From contig DGDO01000065.1 in NCBI GenBank assembly GCA_002385475.1, forward strand, positions 19,237 to 54,307: a DNA stretch of 35,071 bases, read 5' to 3'. The notes under the pieces were generated by a model. That model made no database searches and was not told the DNA's origin. It saw only the letters and a list, made by a program, of their open reading frames with translations. Source of the stretch: Candidatus Sordicultor fermentans. Its GTDB lineage: Bacteria; Atribacterota; Atribacteria; Atribacterales; Caldatribacteriaceae. Below are positions 8,261-16,456 of the stretch, piece after piece. Every line of letters begins with the position of its first letter. The stretch's first letter is position 1. A program made the translations under genes and the position numbers.

Positions 8261-9195
8261 ACCACTCGATATAGAGGCTCTTCTCCCTGTAAAACGCGGA
8301 TTACATTTAAAGCCGCAATTCTTCCCATTTTTATATTGGCTTCTTTAGTGTGAGCAGAAACATGAGGAGTAACAATAACATTAGGAAGAGATAGAAGAGG
8401 ACTCTCAAAAGGAGGCTCAAAAGTCAAAACATCCAAAGCTGCACCTTTGATTCTTTTCTCTTGCAAAAATCGGTAAAGTGCTTCCTCATCCACTAATTCT
8501 CCTCGAGCAGTATTTATAAGAAAAGCTTCTTCTTTCATCAAGGATAGCAGCTTCTCTCCTACCATTTTTTCTGTATCCTTCATTAAGGGAGCGTGAAGAC
8601 TGACAAAATCTGCGCTTTTAAATAAATCTTCGAGAGAAACCGAAGTAAATTCTTTATCTTCCACCACCGGGTCATAATAAATCACCTTCATTCCAAACCC
8701 CTGACCTCTTTTTCCTACTTCTTTGCCAATACGTCCCAAACCTACTATGCCTAAAACTTTATCCTCTAACTCCACTCCCAGAAAAGGGGAACTCCAGACT
8801 TTATTTTTTACCTGTTCTAAAAGAATAGGAAGCCCTCTGGCACAAGCCAGGATTAAAAGAAAAGCCATATCTGCCACTGATTGGGAGTTAGTGCCGGGAG
8901 CATTAGCCACCACTACCCCGTGTCTTTTGGCTGCTTCTAAATCGATATTGTCCACCCCCACACCGTGCTTAGAAACCACCCGGAGGTTGGAACAGCGGGA
9001 AAAAACTACCTCTCCTATCCGGTCTACCCCTACAATCACTGCCTCTGCATCTCCGATAAGTTCTGCTACTTTTTCCTCTTTTTCTGGTTCAGTGTTTTTC
9101 TTAAATACTACCTCTAAACCAGCTTGACTCAATAGTTCTCGAGGTTCATTTGAGCCCCGAGAAAAAGAACGGGCCAGTATTACTACTTGACTCAT
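8257..9195 (-). CDS. D-isomer-specific 2-hydroxyacid dehydrogenase (phosphoglycerate-dehydrogenase-like)
   Basis: 312 aa. The split catalytic domain begins and ends the protein. The NAD-binding Rossmann motif is GIVGLGRIGKEV (around residue 148) with Asp in YYDPV for NAD preference. The catalytic set is Arg in NTARGELVDEEAL, the following Glu, and His in TPHVSAHT. VVSKHGVGVDNIDLEAA and NAPGTNSQSVAD are typical of SerA-like enzymes. There is no ACT or ASB domain, so it is the short type. The substrate could be 3-phosphoglycerate, glycerate/hydroxypyruvate or another 2-hydroxyacid. It overlaps lemA by 4 bp upstream and the nuclease by 4 bp downstream, hence translational coupling. A paralogue of similar build lies at 29678-30649 in a catabolic operon. 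Confidence 0.92.
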   Translation of the reverse strand: MSQVVILARSFSRGSNEPRELLSQAGLEVVFKKNTEPEKEEKVAELIGDAEAVIVGVDRIGEVVFSRCSNLRVVSKHGVGVDNIDLEAAKRHGVVVANAPGTNSQSVADMAFLLILACARGLPILLEQVKNKVWSSPFLGVELEDKVLGIVGLGRIGKEVGKRGQGFGMKVIYYDPVVEDKEFTSVSLEDLFKSADFVSLHAPLMKDTEKMVGEKLLSLMKEEAFLINTARGELVDEEALYRFLQEKRIKGAALDVLTFEPPFESPLLSLPNVIVTPHVSAHTKEANIKMGRIAALNVIRVLQGEEPLYRVV

Positions 9196-9749
9196 TTTTC
9201 TTCCTCCCTGAAGTTAACCTGCACTGGACCTCTACCCTCTCCCGCTTCAAAATATTCTCGGCGGGAAAATCCCAAACTTCGAGCAAAGATATTAGCAGGG
9301 AATTTTTCTATCATAGTATTATACTTATAAACCGTATCGTTATAGAATTGGCGAGCATAAGCAATTTTATCTTCGGTCTCAGAAAGTTCTTTCTGCAGGC
9401 TCTGAAAATTCTCATTGGCTCGTAAAGCAGGATAGGCTTCTACCACAGCAAACAATTGCCTTAAAGCTCGAGTTATACCTTCCTCCGCTTCTCCTCGCTC
9501 CTGTGGAGTCCGAGCTCCCATAGCCATCTGTCGAGCTCGAGTTACATTTTCTAACACTTCTTTCTCATGAGAAGCATAACCTTTAACTGTTTCTACCAGG
9601 TTAGGGATAAGGTCATAGCGACGGCGTAACTGTACCTCTACCTGAGACCAGCTGTTATCCACCCGGTTTTTGTAAACTACCAAACGATTATAAAGAACAA
9701 TAAGATAAATTACCAGAATCGCCACTACCAGTAAAATAATCCAGACCAT
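9192..9749 (-). CDS. lemA: LemA family protein
   Basis: 185 aa, normal for LemA. One N-terminal membrane helix (about residues 2-22) is followed by the family signature: YNRLVVYKNRVDNSWSQVEVQLRRRYDLIPNLVETVKGYASHEKEVLENVTRAR spread over residues 25-80, then a four-helix coiled body with YNDTVYKYN and FPANIFARSLGF near the end. It is probably anchored with the bulk outside the cytoplasm. Function is poorly known; the family often sits beside DUF2207 or TPM-domain (YgcG-like) proteins, as here (DUF2207 gene 14 nt upstream). It overlaps the dehydrogenase start by 4 bp. The start is ATG with AGGAATAT upstream. Confidence 0.95.
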   Translation of the reverse strand: MVWIILLVVAILVIYLIVLYNRLVVYKNRVDNSWSQVEVQLRRRYDLIPNLVETVKGYASHEKEVLENVTRARQMAMGARTPQERGEAEEGITRALRQLFAVVEAYPALRANENFQSLQKELSETEDKIAYARQFYNDTVYKYNTMIEKFPANIFARSLGFSRREYFEAGEGRGPVQVNFREEEK

Positions 9750-9763
9750 CTATATTCCTCCTT

Positions 9764-11599
9764 TCAACCTGCTTTGGAACTTCCTCCCCCCCCTCCACCA
9801 CCTCCACCATGAGAAAACCCTCCTCCCATGGAAGTAGAAGTAGAAACCGCCTGGCGTAAGTGAACTAAATTTTCCATCCGGTTAGAAAAATTATTTAATC
9901 GGGCTAACCCATCGAGAGAAGCTAAAGTAAAAGCCGCATCTCCTGAATGATACCAGGCAGGAACTACTAAAGTCTCTCCTCTTTCTTGCGCGTAAAGCTT
10001 TAGATTTTTCAAAAGTTCCTCTGCCACTCCCAGTACTACGGCATAAACGAGGTACCGGTCCCAGATATGAAGTAAAATAGAAGGAGCTTCCCTCATCAGA
10101 GAAAAATCAGAAATAAACCTCCGGAAAGCCTGCCAGCGCTTAAATTCCAGTGCTCCTTCTCTACTCCACCGGCTAAGAGATTTTTGAGATAAAAAAGCTA
10201 AGAATAAAGTCAGAGGAATAAAAGGTATAACCAAAAAAGTTCCCCAAAAGCTATTTCCCGAGGTTAAGGCAAAAAAGACATAAAATATCGCTATCCCACT
10301 ATAAATCATCCCCAGAACAAAAAACTGAGTCTTCTTAACCTCTGAGATTGGGTCTAAAAGAGGGAAAAAGTGTTCCTCCCAAAAGCTTCTTGCTTCTTCT
10401 CCCCATTTTTCTATAAAATATAAAAAGTTACTTTTATCCCCCCTGAATTCCTTACCCCACTCTTCAATATCCAAAGTAGAAACATTCTTCCCGTCTTTAG
10501 AAATACGGCGCAGAAGGTCTAAAACTTCTTGCTCTAAAGGTAACAGAGCATCATCCTTCTCTTTAGATGCTCCTTTCCCGGTAAAAGTAAAATTCAAATA
10601 ATCTTTTTTGCCTATAAGCTTCTTTTCCTCTTTTTCTTCTACTTCCAGATATCCCCGACGAGCCAGGTCTAAAATGGTAGCTAAAAAAGCTCTACTCATT
10701 ATCGAGGGAGAAGCTCCCTGCTGATTTAATATGCTTCCGAGAAGAGAAGGAGAAATATCCCGGGGAGGCTCCTGTTCATATTCTCTTTCATAGTCCACTT
10801 GGGGTTCTTTACCGTAGCGAAAATAGTAATAAAAGAAAAGAAGGAAATAAAAAATACCTCCCAAAACTAAAAGAAAAGAGAGAAACACTGTCAATCCGGA
10901 AACCTGCGGTCCCTGGCTGATGAGTTTCTCTTCTTCTTGAAGAATTTTTTCATATCTATTTTCAGCCAGAAGAGGAAGAAGAGGAAAAATGTGCGGTTCA
11001 AGGAGCAGGCGAGCTTCCACAAAAGCATCAGAAGGAATAGAAGAGAGATAAAAATCGACTCTCTTGTAATCAGGAGAAAAGACTATTTCCCCTGGCTCTG
11101 CCTTTGTGTGAACGAAAAGCTTTAAAAGCTCGGAACTGGCCTGAGGAAGGAAAAAAGAGGTCTGTAAATTCTTCACCTCTGCATGCTCATCTTCTAAAAC
11201 TTTCCAGTAAAATTCTGCCACATCCTGGTAGCGTTTCACTGCCTGGCGCAAGATGTATTTTATTTTAAAACCTCTGGTTTCATTTTCTGCCTGGTAAAAC
11301 CACTTGAGAGATTTATTATTTGCTCCCTCTTCTACCTGGAAAGAAAGTGGCTCTCCAGTTTCTATACTCCACACTCCCGAAAAATCGATATCCTCCACTC
11401 CCTGGAGGTATATGGTAAGCTGAGCCCAAGAAAAACTACCCGAAAAGGAAAAGTAGCGCTCCTCTTCTACCTCTACATCTCCGTTCTCCTTTAAAACAAA
11501 ACTTTGATTGATGGAGGGATGAAAATAAGATTTAGAAAAAGCAGGGGAGAGCTGAAGAAAAAGAATTAAAATTAAAAAGGGTAAGATTAGCTTCTTCAT
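9764..11599 (-). CDS. DUF2207 domain-containing membrane protein with glycine-rich tail
   Basis: 611 aa. There is a signal peptide at 1-22, then an extracytoplasmic DUF2207 beta domain (about 23-230), a membrane helix at about 236-260, a cytoplasmic-type linker rich in Glu (DYEREYEQEPPRDISPSLLG), and another hydrophobic hairpin at about 420-465. A further soluble segment ends in SMGGGFSHGGGGGGGGGSSKAG (given here in parts: SMGGGFSH, then nine Gly, then SSKAG). This gly-rich low-complexity tail is a hallmark of DUF2207/YgcG relatives. It heads the operon with lemA, and the two products probably work together at the envelope. It is divergent from the YdcF-like gene across 67 bp. Biochemical function is unknown. 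Confidence 0.88.
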   Translation of the reverse strand: MKKLILPFLILILFLQLSPAFSKSYFHPSINQSFVLKENGDVEVEEERYFSFSGSFSWAQLTIYLQGVEDIDFSGVWSIETGEPLSFQVEEGANNKSLKWFYQAENETRGFKIKYILRQAVKRYQDVAEFYWKVLEDEHAEVKNLQTSFFLPQASSELLKLFVHTKAEPGEIVFSPDYKRVDFYLSSIPSDAFVEARLLLEPHIFPLLPLLAENRYEKILQEEEKLISQGPQVSGLTVFLSFLLVLGGIFYFLLFFYYYFRYGKEPQVDYEREYEQEPPRDISPSLLGSILNQQGASPSIMSRAFLATILDLARRGYLEVEEKEEKKLIGKKDYLNFTFTGKGASKEKDDALLPLEQEVLDLLRRISKDGKNVSTLDIEEWGKEFRGDKSNFLYFIEKWGEEARSFWEEHFFPLLDPISEVKKTQFFVLGMIYSGIAIFYVFFALTSGNSFWGTFLVIPFIPLTLFLAFLSQKSLSRWSREGALEFKRWQAFRRFISDFSLMREAPSILLHIWDRYLVYAVVLGVAEELLKNLKLYAQERGETLVVPAWYHSGDAAFTLASLDGLARLNNFSNRMENLVHLRQAVSTSTSMGGGFSHGGGGGGGGGSSKAG

Positions 11600-11666
11600 A
11601 TTTCCTCCCTGATATAGTAAACTTTCGCTAATATATCATAAACTAAGGAGAAACAAAATAAAAATT

Positions 11667-12389
11667 ATGTTCTTTTTGCAAAAGTTTTTAGGAGCTTTCT
11701 TTACTTTACCGGGAATATTAGTCACTGTGCCTCTCTGCTTATTCCTGCGGAGCTTAATAAAGAAAAAAGCTACCTGGTCGTTTTTATTTCTGGCGCTATT
11801 GACTTATTTTTTCTCTATCGGCGGGGGCCTTTACCTTCTACCCCGGGAAGCTCCGTCCAGAGATGCAACCGCTACTCCTCAAGCTATAGTAGTATTGGGA
11901 GGAGGACAAGTTTCTTCTTTTCTTCGCACCTATCAGGCCTTTCTCCTGTGGGAAAAAGAACAAATACCTCTAATTTTAAGTGGAGGAAAAATAGAAAAAG
12001 GAGGCAAAACTTCTGAAGCTGAAATTATGAAAGAGCTACTCCTGAGCTGGAAAGTAAAAGAAGAATACATATACCTTGAACCCGCATCTCGCACTACCTG
12101 GGAAAATGCCCTCTACACTACAGAAATATTGCGAGAAAAAGGCTGGCAAAATTTTTACCTGGTAACCTCAGAAGTCCACCTAAAAAGAGCTTGCTTTTCT
12201 TTCCACCATCTCTATCCCGAAGCTCACATTGTCCCGGTGAGCTCTAATCCTGTTTACAACTTCAGTACTTTTTCCTGGATGGATTTTCTACCCAGTGGAG
12301 AAGCTTTTTCCGCCTGGATAGAGATAATCCACGAATATGCCGGTTATCTCTTTTACCGGATAGTTTATGGCGTCAGTTCCTCTACCTGA
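11667..12389 (+). CDS. YdcF/ElyC family protein (DUF218)
   Basis: 240 aa. Two hydrophobic helices at residues 2-27 and 35-52 are followed by the DUF218 domain: AIVVLGGGQV, ILSGGKIEKGGKTSEAEIMKELL, SRTTWENALYTTEIL and FYLVTSEVHLKRACFSFHH are the conserved blocks. Members such as SanA and ElyC act in envelope or peptidoglycan-precursor maintenance in E. coli; the exact reaction is unknown. The domain probably faces the periplasm. The ATG has only a distant AAGGAG (about 16 nt), so initiation may be weak. It is convergent with the EamA gene, overlapping it by 25 bp at the 3' ends, which is tight packing without room for a terminator. Confidence 0.88.
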   Translation: MFFLQKFLGAFFTLPGILVTVPLCLFLRSLIKKKATWSFLFLALLTYFFSIGGGLYLLPREAPSRDATATPQAIVVLGGGQVSSFLRTYQAFLLWEKEQIPLILSGGKIEKGGKTSEAEIMKELLLSWKVKEEYIYLEPASRTTWENALYTTEILREKGWQNFYLVTSEVHLKRACFSFHHLYPEAHIVPVSSNPVYNFSTFSWMDFLPSGEAFSAWIEIIHEYAGYLFYRIVYGVSSST

Positions 12390-13273
12390 GGTTTTCTGTT
12401 AACCAACCAGAGGCCCAAACTGATGAAAGCCATCCCTAAAAAGACCTGCCACCCTAAGGGTTCGCCAAAAATCATCCAGGCAGCAATTACACCGACTACC
12501 TGGGTAATATATTGAGAAGAAACAGTGCGTGTCGCTCCAATTTCCCTCACACACTGCATCCAGATAATATAAGCTACTAAAGAAGAAAGAACTACAGAGT
12601 AAGAAAGAGATAGTAAGAGAGAAAAACTAAAGTCTTCCGCTCTTATCTGAAGAGTTTCCCCTATACATATCGGAAACATAAACATCAATCCCCAGAGGAT
12701 ACTCCAAGTAGAAGTTTTAAGAGGAGAATATTTTTTCACCATATTCTTGCCAAAATAAGAATAAAGCCCCCAAGAGATGGCAGCCCCCAAAGTCAATAAG
12801 TCTCCATATAAAACAGATTCAGAAGAATAATCTCCACTCCCTCCCTGGCTCACTAAAAACATCACTCCCCCAAAGCCTACAATTACCCCTAATAAATTTA
12901 TTCCTCCTACCAACTCTTCTTTCCGCAAAAAAGCTACTAAAGATACCACCACCGGAGAAAGAGACAAAATAAGAGCAGAATGGGAAGCCAGGCTAAGCTT
13001 AAGCCCGTAGCTCCACAGAGGCTGATAAATCCCGAATCCTAAAAGACCCAGAAATAAAAAATAAGGAAGGTCTTTTACCTCTACCCAGGGATTCTTCTCG
13101 GTGATATACAGAACAAAAAACATAAGCAAAGCACTGAGTATAAAGCGCAAGAAAGAAAAAGCCAGGGGACCAATGGCCATAATCCCCATTTTAACCACGC
13201 TGAAATTAAATCCCCAGATGAGAGAAACCAGAATTAATAAAAAATAAGGATGGGAGAGATATTTTTTATCCAA
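12365..13273 (-). CDS. EamA/DMT-superfamily transporter
   Basis: 302 aa with ten predicted membrane helices in two EamA repeats. The first begins LILVSLIWGFNFSVVKMGIMAIGP and the second begins LLTLGAAISWGLYSYFGKN; each has the conserved helix ending in the WxxY/F pattern. Such proteins export amino acids, metabolites or drugs; no substrate can be assigned. The TTG at 13273 is taken as start because it directly follows the rplL terminator (13283-13312); no clear ribosome binding site is visible, so the start is uncertain. Any transcription must come from read-through of that terminator or an unseen promoter. It overlaps the convergent YdcF-like gene by 25 bp. Confidence 0.9.
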   Translation of the reverse strand: MDKKYLSHPYFLLILVSLIWGFNFSVVKMGIMAIGPLAFSFLRFILSALLMFFVLYITEKNPWVEVKDLPYFLFLGLLGFGIYQPLWSYGLKLSLASHSALILSLSPVVVSLVAFLRKEELVGGINLLGVIVGFGGVMFLVSQGGSGDYSSESVLYGDLLTLGAAISWGLYSYFGKNMVKKYSPLKTSTWSILWGLMFMFPICIGETLQIRAEDFSFSLLLSLSYSVVLSSLVAYIIWMQCVREIGATRTVSSQYITQVVGVIAAWMIFGEPLGWQVFLGMAFISLGLWLVNRKPQVEELTP

Positions 13274-13282
13274 AGCAGATTT

Positions 13283-13312
13283 AAAAAGAGGGGCTTTATA
13301 GCCCCTCTTTTT
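13283..13312 (-). terminator. intrinsic terminator of the ribosomal protein operon (after rplL)
   Basis: Minus-strand stem AAAGAGGGGC/GCCCCTCTTT with a short TATAAA loop and a run of U. It starts inside the rplL stop codon. It ends the rplJL transcript; rpoB does not follow. Confidence 0.88.
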
Positions 13313-13688
13313 ATTTAACTTCTATTTCTGCACCTACTGCTTCTAATTTAGCCCTAATTTCTTCTGCTTCTTCTTTGCTAATCCCTTCTTTAACCGGACG
13401 AGGAGCGTTATCCACCAGCTCTTTGGCTTCTTTCAATCCTAAACCAGTGATAGCCCGTACTTCTTTGATAACTTGAAGCTTCTGGTCTCCTACCCCTTTC
13501 AGCACCACATCAAACTCAGTTTTTTCTTCCACTTCAGGAGCAGCAGCTCCCTGCGTTCCTGCTGCAGCCATCTGAGCTACAGGCATAGCCGCCGAAACTC
13601 CGAATTTCTCTTCCAGAGCTTTTACCAATTCAGCCAGCTCCAGAACAGTCATTTTTTCAATAGATTCAATAATTTCTTCTTTAGTCAT
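13311..13688 (-). CDS. rplL: 50S ribosomal protein L7/L12
   Basis: 125 aa, normal length. The N-terminal dimerisation helix (MTKEEIIESIEKMTVLELAELVKALEEKFG in parts) leads to an Ala/Gly/Pro-rich hinge (residues 33-52). The C-terminal domain starts EEKTEFDVVLKGVG and carries the factor-binding surface KIQVIKEVRAITGLGLKEAKELVDNAP-type sequence (here QKLQVIKEVRAITGLGLKEAK). It forms the ribosomal stalk with L10 and recruits translation GTPases. It is 2 nt downstream of rplJ (TAATCATG), so translation is coupled. A terminator overlaps its stop codon. Confidence 0.99.
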   Translation of the reverse strand: MTKEEIIESIEKMTVLELAELVKALEEKFGVSAAMPVAQMAAAGTQGAAAPEVEEKTEFDVVLKGVGDQKLQVIKEVRAITGLGLKEAKELVDNAPRPVKEGISKEEAEEIRAKLEAVGAEIEVK

Positions 13689-13690
13689 GA

Positions 13691-14221
13691 TTAATCCTCC
13701 TTCTGAGCATTCTTTTTCTCTTCAATAGCTTGCAAAACTCCCACTAAGTTTCGCAATAATCCTTGCAAAACTCCCACCAAACCCGTAATAGGGGCTTTCA
13801 TTCCTCCTACTACCTGAGCAATTAATTGCTCCCGAGAAGGAAGTTGAGCCAGACGCTTAATTTCTTCGGGCTTTAAAGGGTTACGATTCAGCCAACCCCC
13901 TTTGACTTCCAGCTGAGGCAGTTTTTTACCAGCATCGGCCAATAACTTCGCTATTTGTACCGCATCCAGATAAGAAAAAGCAAAGGCGTTTTGCCCTCTC
14001 ATGAGTTCATCATCATAGGGAATGCCCGCCTTATCGAGAGCAATGCGAGCCAGAGTATTCTTAACTACTTTTATCTCTCCCTGGGCATTCTTCAAGCTTC
14101 GACGTAACTCGTTCATACTCTCCACTTTAATTCCCTGGTAATTAACTACAAACACTGCCTCGCTCTTTTGTAGTTTCTCATATACTTCCTGCCAGATTTT
14201 TTCTTTATCTACTTTTTGCAA
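13691..14221 (-). CDS. rplJ: 50S ribosomal protein L10
   Basis: 176 aa. The N-terminal rRNA-binding domain (AVFVVNYQGIKVESMNELRRSLK, VVKNTLARIALDKAGI) and a C-terminal helix (LRNLVGVLQAIEEKKNAQKED) that binds L7/L12 dimers are clear. It forms the stalk base. The start is a TTG at 14221 with GGAAGGAGGTAGG upstream; a weak start codon fits a gene whose level is autoregulated. The upstream L10-leader region with its attenuator terminator (14244-14277) supports feedback control by L10(L12) binding to the mRNA. Confidence 0.98.
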   Translation of the reverse strand: MQKVDKEKIWQEVYEKLQKSEAVFVVNYQGIKVESMNELRRSLKNAQGEIKVVKNTLARIALDKAGIPYDDELMRGQNAFAFSYLDAVQIAKLLADAGKKLPQLEVKGGWLNRNPLKPEEIKRLAQLPSREQLIAQVVGGMKAPITGLVGVLQGLLRNLVGVLQAIEEKKNAQKED

Positions 14222-14412
14222 GAATTACCTACCTCCTTCCCATAAAAAAAGACTCTTCCGGGGGAAGAGTCTTTTTTGGTCAATTTCCAACCTTCACTTC
14301 TCTCGCGAGCCTTACCATGCTCGCCAGAGAAAAGATTCCTACTCTTGCCTCCCCAGGATATTTAAGCTAAATGCCCCCGGTTCTCAGGCCTGTATTTAAA
14401 TGTCTTATTATA
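14222..14412 (-). promoter_or_regulatory. L10 leader (autoregulatory mRNA element upstream of rplJ)
   Basis: The 191-nt gap between rplA and rplJ holds no gene. On the minus strand it contains several complementary segments, among them a pair around TCTCTGGCGAGC/GCTCGCGAGAGA, and ends in an intrinsic terminator before the rplJ ribosome binding site. Position, length and layout match the L10 leader family, in which the L10-L12 complex binds the RNA and favours termination. A possible internal promoter (TATAAT at 14407-14412 with TTTAGA 16 bp upstream) could start transcription at the end of rplA. The exact fold was not computed. Confidence 0.72.
14244..14277 (-). terminator. attenuator terminator in the L10 leader
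   Basis: The stem is AGACTCTTCC/GGAAGAGTCT with a minimal CCC-type loop, flanked by A and U runs; on the minus strand seven U follow. It lies just upstream of the rplJ ribosome binding site, so it acts before, not after, the rplJL genes: a regulated (partial) terminator that also works on its own as an end for rplKA transcripts. Confidence 0.88.
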
Positions 14413-15129
14413 TTATGCTACCCTCTTCTCTAAACTCTCTAACGCTAATTTGGGGTCTACCGGGATACCTGGCCCCATAGTCGAGGAAATAACTATCTTC
14501 TTGATATAGCGCCCTCGAGAAGCAGGCGGCTTTAACCGTACCACGGCATCCAGCAAAGCGCAAAAATTATCCAGCAAATGTTCCAACGGAAAAGATGCCT
14601 TTCCTATAGGAGCATGGACGTTACCATAACGATCATTGCGAATCTCTATTCGTCCCGCCTTTATTTCTTTTACCGCTTCAGCTACATCAAAGGTTACCGT
14701 TCCCGTTTTGGCGTTAGGCATCAGACCCCGCGGCCCTAAAACTTTACCCAGCTTTCCCACTACCCTCATCATGTCCGGAGTGGCCACTGCGGCATCAAAT
14801 TCTAACCAGCCGCTCTGAATTTTATCTGCCAGCTCTTCTCCCCCTACATAATCAGCTCCTGCTTCCTGTGCTTCCCGAGCTTTTTCCCCTTGAGCAAAAA
14901 CTAAAACGCGTACTTTTTTGCCCACCCCATGAGGAAGGGAAACCGCGCCTCTAACCTGCTGGTCAGATTGCTTAGGGTCAATTCCCAGATTTATAGCCAC
15001 TTCTATTGTTTCATCAAAACGGGCATTAGCAGTCTCTTTCACGAGGCGAATAGCCGTCTCCGGGTCATACAACTTACCTGCTTCTATATTATTTTTTGCT
15101 GTCAAATATCTCTTACCTCTATCTGCCAT
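14413..15129 (-). CDS. rplA: 50S ribosomal protein L1
   Basis: 238 aa, normal length. Conserved blocks are MADRGKRYLTAKNNIE, ARFDETIEVAINLGIDPKQSDQQVRGAVSLPHGVGK, the domain II region, MPNAKTGTVTFDVAEAVKEIKAGRIEIRNDRYGNVH-type sequence and SSTMGPGIPVDP at the end. It binds 23S rRNA at the L1 stalk and can repress its own mRNA in many bacteria. It lies 16 nt downstream of rplK. The L10 leader follows it. Confidence 0.98.
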   Translation of the reverse strand: MADRGKRYLTAKNNIEAGKLYDPETAIRLVKETANARFDETIEVAINLGIDPKQSDQQVRGAVSLPHGVGKKVRVLVFAQGEKAREAQEAGADYVGGEELADKIQSGWLEFDAAVATPDMMRVVGKLGKVLGPRGLMPNAKTGTVTFDVAEAVKEIKAGRIEIRNDRYGNVHAPIGKASFPLEHLLDNFCALLDAVVRLKPPASRGRYIKKIVISSTMGPGIPVDPKLALESLEKRVA

Positions 15130-15145
15130 TATCCATTCCTCCTCA

Positions 15146-15574
15146 TTACCCTTCTATGACTTCTACTCCCATACTTCTGGCTGTCCCCTCTATGATCTTA
15201 ACTGCTCCTTCTAAGTCACTGGCGTTAAGATCTGGCATCTTCTTCTCGGCAATTTCCCGAATCTTAGAGCGAGGAATTTTACCCACTTTTACCCGATTAG
15301 GTTCTCCCGAACCTTTTTCCACCCCCACAGCCTGCTTAATCAAAAAAGAAGCAGGGGGGGTTTTGCATATAAAAGTAAAAGAGCGATCTCCGTATATAGT
15401 AATCTCTACCGGAATTAATACCCCTCGGTCTTTTTCCGTAGCAGCGTTGAAAGCCTTACAGAACTCCATTATGTTAACTCCATGCTGACCTAACGCCGGA
15501 CCCACTGGAGGAGCAGGGGTAGCCATTCCTCCCGGGATTTGCAATTTTACTACTGCTATTATTTTTTTTGCCAT
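15146..15574 (-). CDS. rplK: 50S ribosomal protein L11
   Basis: 142 aa. The Pro-rich N-terminal domain reads LQIPGGMATPAPPVGPALGQHGVN, with FCKAFNA after it, and the rRNA-binding C-terminal domain includes DLNASDLEGAVKIIEGTARSMGV. It sits at the GTPase-associated centre and is the substrate of PrmA, whose gene lies about 1.5 kb upstream on the same strand. It follows nusG by 18 nt. Confidence 0.98.
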   Translation of the reverse strand: MAKKIIAVVKLQIPGGMATPAPPVGPALGQHGVNIMEFCKAFNAATEKDRGVLIPVEITIYGDRSFTFICKTPPASFLIKQAVGVEKGSGEPNRVKVGKIPRSKIREIAEKKMPDLNASDLEGAVKIIEGTARSMGVEVIEG

Positions 15575-15592
15575 TCTTTCTCTGCCACCTCT

Positions 15593-16132
15593 TTACAGTT
15601 TCTCAACATCAGAAAAATCCAGTTCTACTGGCGTCTCTCGACCAAAAATGGAAAGAAGTACGGTCATCTTGCCTTTTTCCTGGTCTACGCTTTCCACAGT
15701 CCCGGTATAGTTCAAAAAGGGACCGGCAATTACTTTCACCATCTCTCCCTTTTCTACATCCAGCCGGGGAACTCCTTTTTCTACCCCGGTCTGACGCAAA
15801 ATTACGCTAACCTCTTCCTCATTTAAAGGTTCAGGCTTCATACCTGACCCTACAAAACCAGTGACTCCCGGAGTATTGCGCACCACATACCAGGAACGAT
15901 CGTTCATTATCATCTCCACCATAACATACCCCGGGAAAACCTTTTTCTTGGTAAACCTCTTCTTTCCCCTCTTCACCTCTATTGCTTCTTCCATGGGAAC
16001 GACTACCCGAAAAATCTGGTCCTGCATGCCCATAGAAGTAATTCTCCGTTCCAGATTAGCTTTTACTTTGTGTTCGCTACCCGCTAAGGTATGAACCACA
16101 TACCACTGTTTTGACATTTCTATTTCATTCAC
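15593..16132 (-). CDS. nusG: Transcription termination/antitermination protein NusG
   Basis: 179 aa. The NGN domain (QWYVVHTLAGSEHKVKANLERR, VFPGYVMVEMIMNDRSWYVVRNTPGVTGFVG) is followed by a KOW domain (KGEMVKVIAGPFLNYTGTVESVD). It binds RNA polymerase and couples it to ribosomes or Rho. The GTG at 16132 has AGGTGAT, which overlaps the secE stop codon, 7 nt upstream; an ATG five codons later is possible but has no ribosome binding site. The secE-nusG-rplK-rplA order is the common bacterial one. Confidence 0.98.
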   Translation of the reverse strand: MNEIEMSKQWYVVHTLAGSEHKVKANLERRITSMGMQDQIFRVVVPMEEAIEVKRGKKRFTKKKVFPGYVMVEMIMNDRSWYVVRNTPGVTGFVGSGMKPEPLNEEEVSVILRQTGVEKGVPRLDVEKGEMVKVIAGPFLNYTGTVESVDQEKGKMTVLLSIFGRETPVELDFSDVEKL

Positions 16133-16139
16133 TACTACA

Positions 16140-16343
16140 TCACCTTAGATAAAGATTCACTAAAAAAGTGAGCAATAAATCTACTGCCCCTAAAAACGCT
16201 CCCGCCAGCACAATAACTACCAACACAGTCAAAGTATTATTCCAGAGCTCTTTCTTGCTAGGCCAGGTTACTTTACGTAATTCATTCCAAGCATCACGAA
16301 AATACTGTTTCAGCGAACGAAACCATTTGCCCAACCGTTTCAC
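16140..16343 (-). CDS. secE: Preprotein translocase subunit SecE
   Basis: 67 aa, the short single-helix type. An amphipathic stretch with the signature WNELRKVTWPSKKELWNNT (residues 20-38) leads into one membrane helix (about 39-63). It clamps SecY in the translocon. It is 7 nt upstream of nusG. The rpmG (L33) and tRNA-Trp genes often found in front of secE are absent; a gap of 113 bp separates it from the small gene upstream and may hold its promoter. Confidence 0.96.
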   Translation of the reverse strand: MKRLGKWFRSLKQYFRDAWNELRKVTWPSKKELWNNTLTVLVVIVLAGAFLGAVDLLLTFLVNLYLR

Positions 16344-16456
16344 CCATCCTTCTACATTACACTTTTAGGAAAAATCAACTTCCTCTAGCCCAAAGCCACT
16401 GAGGAATTATAAGTTTTTTCTTCTTATCTGTCAATTAAACTACCAATGTTTATCTT

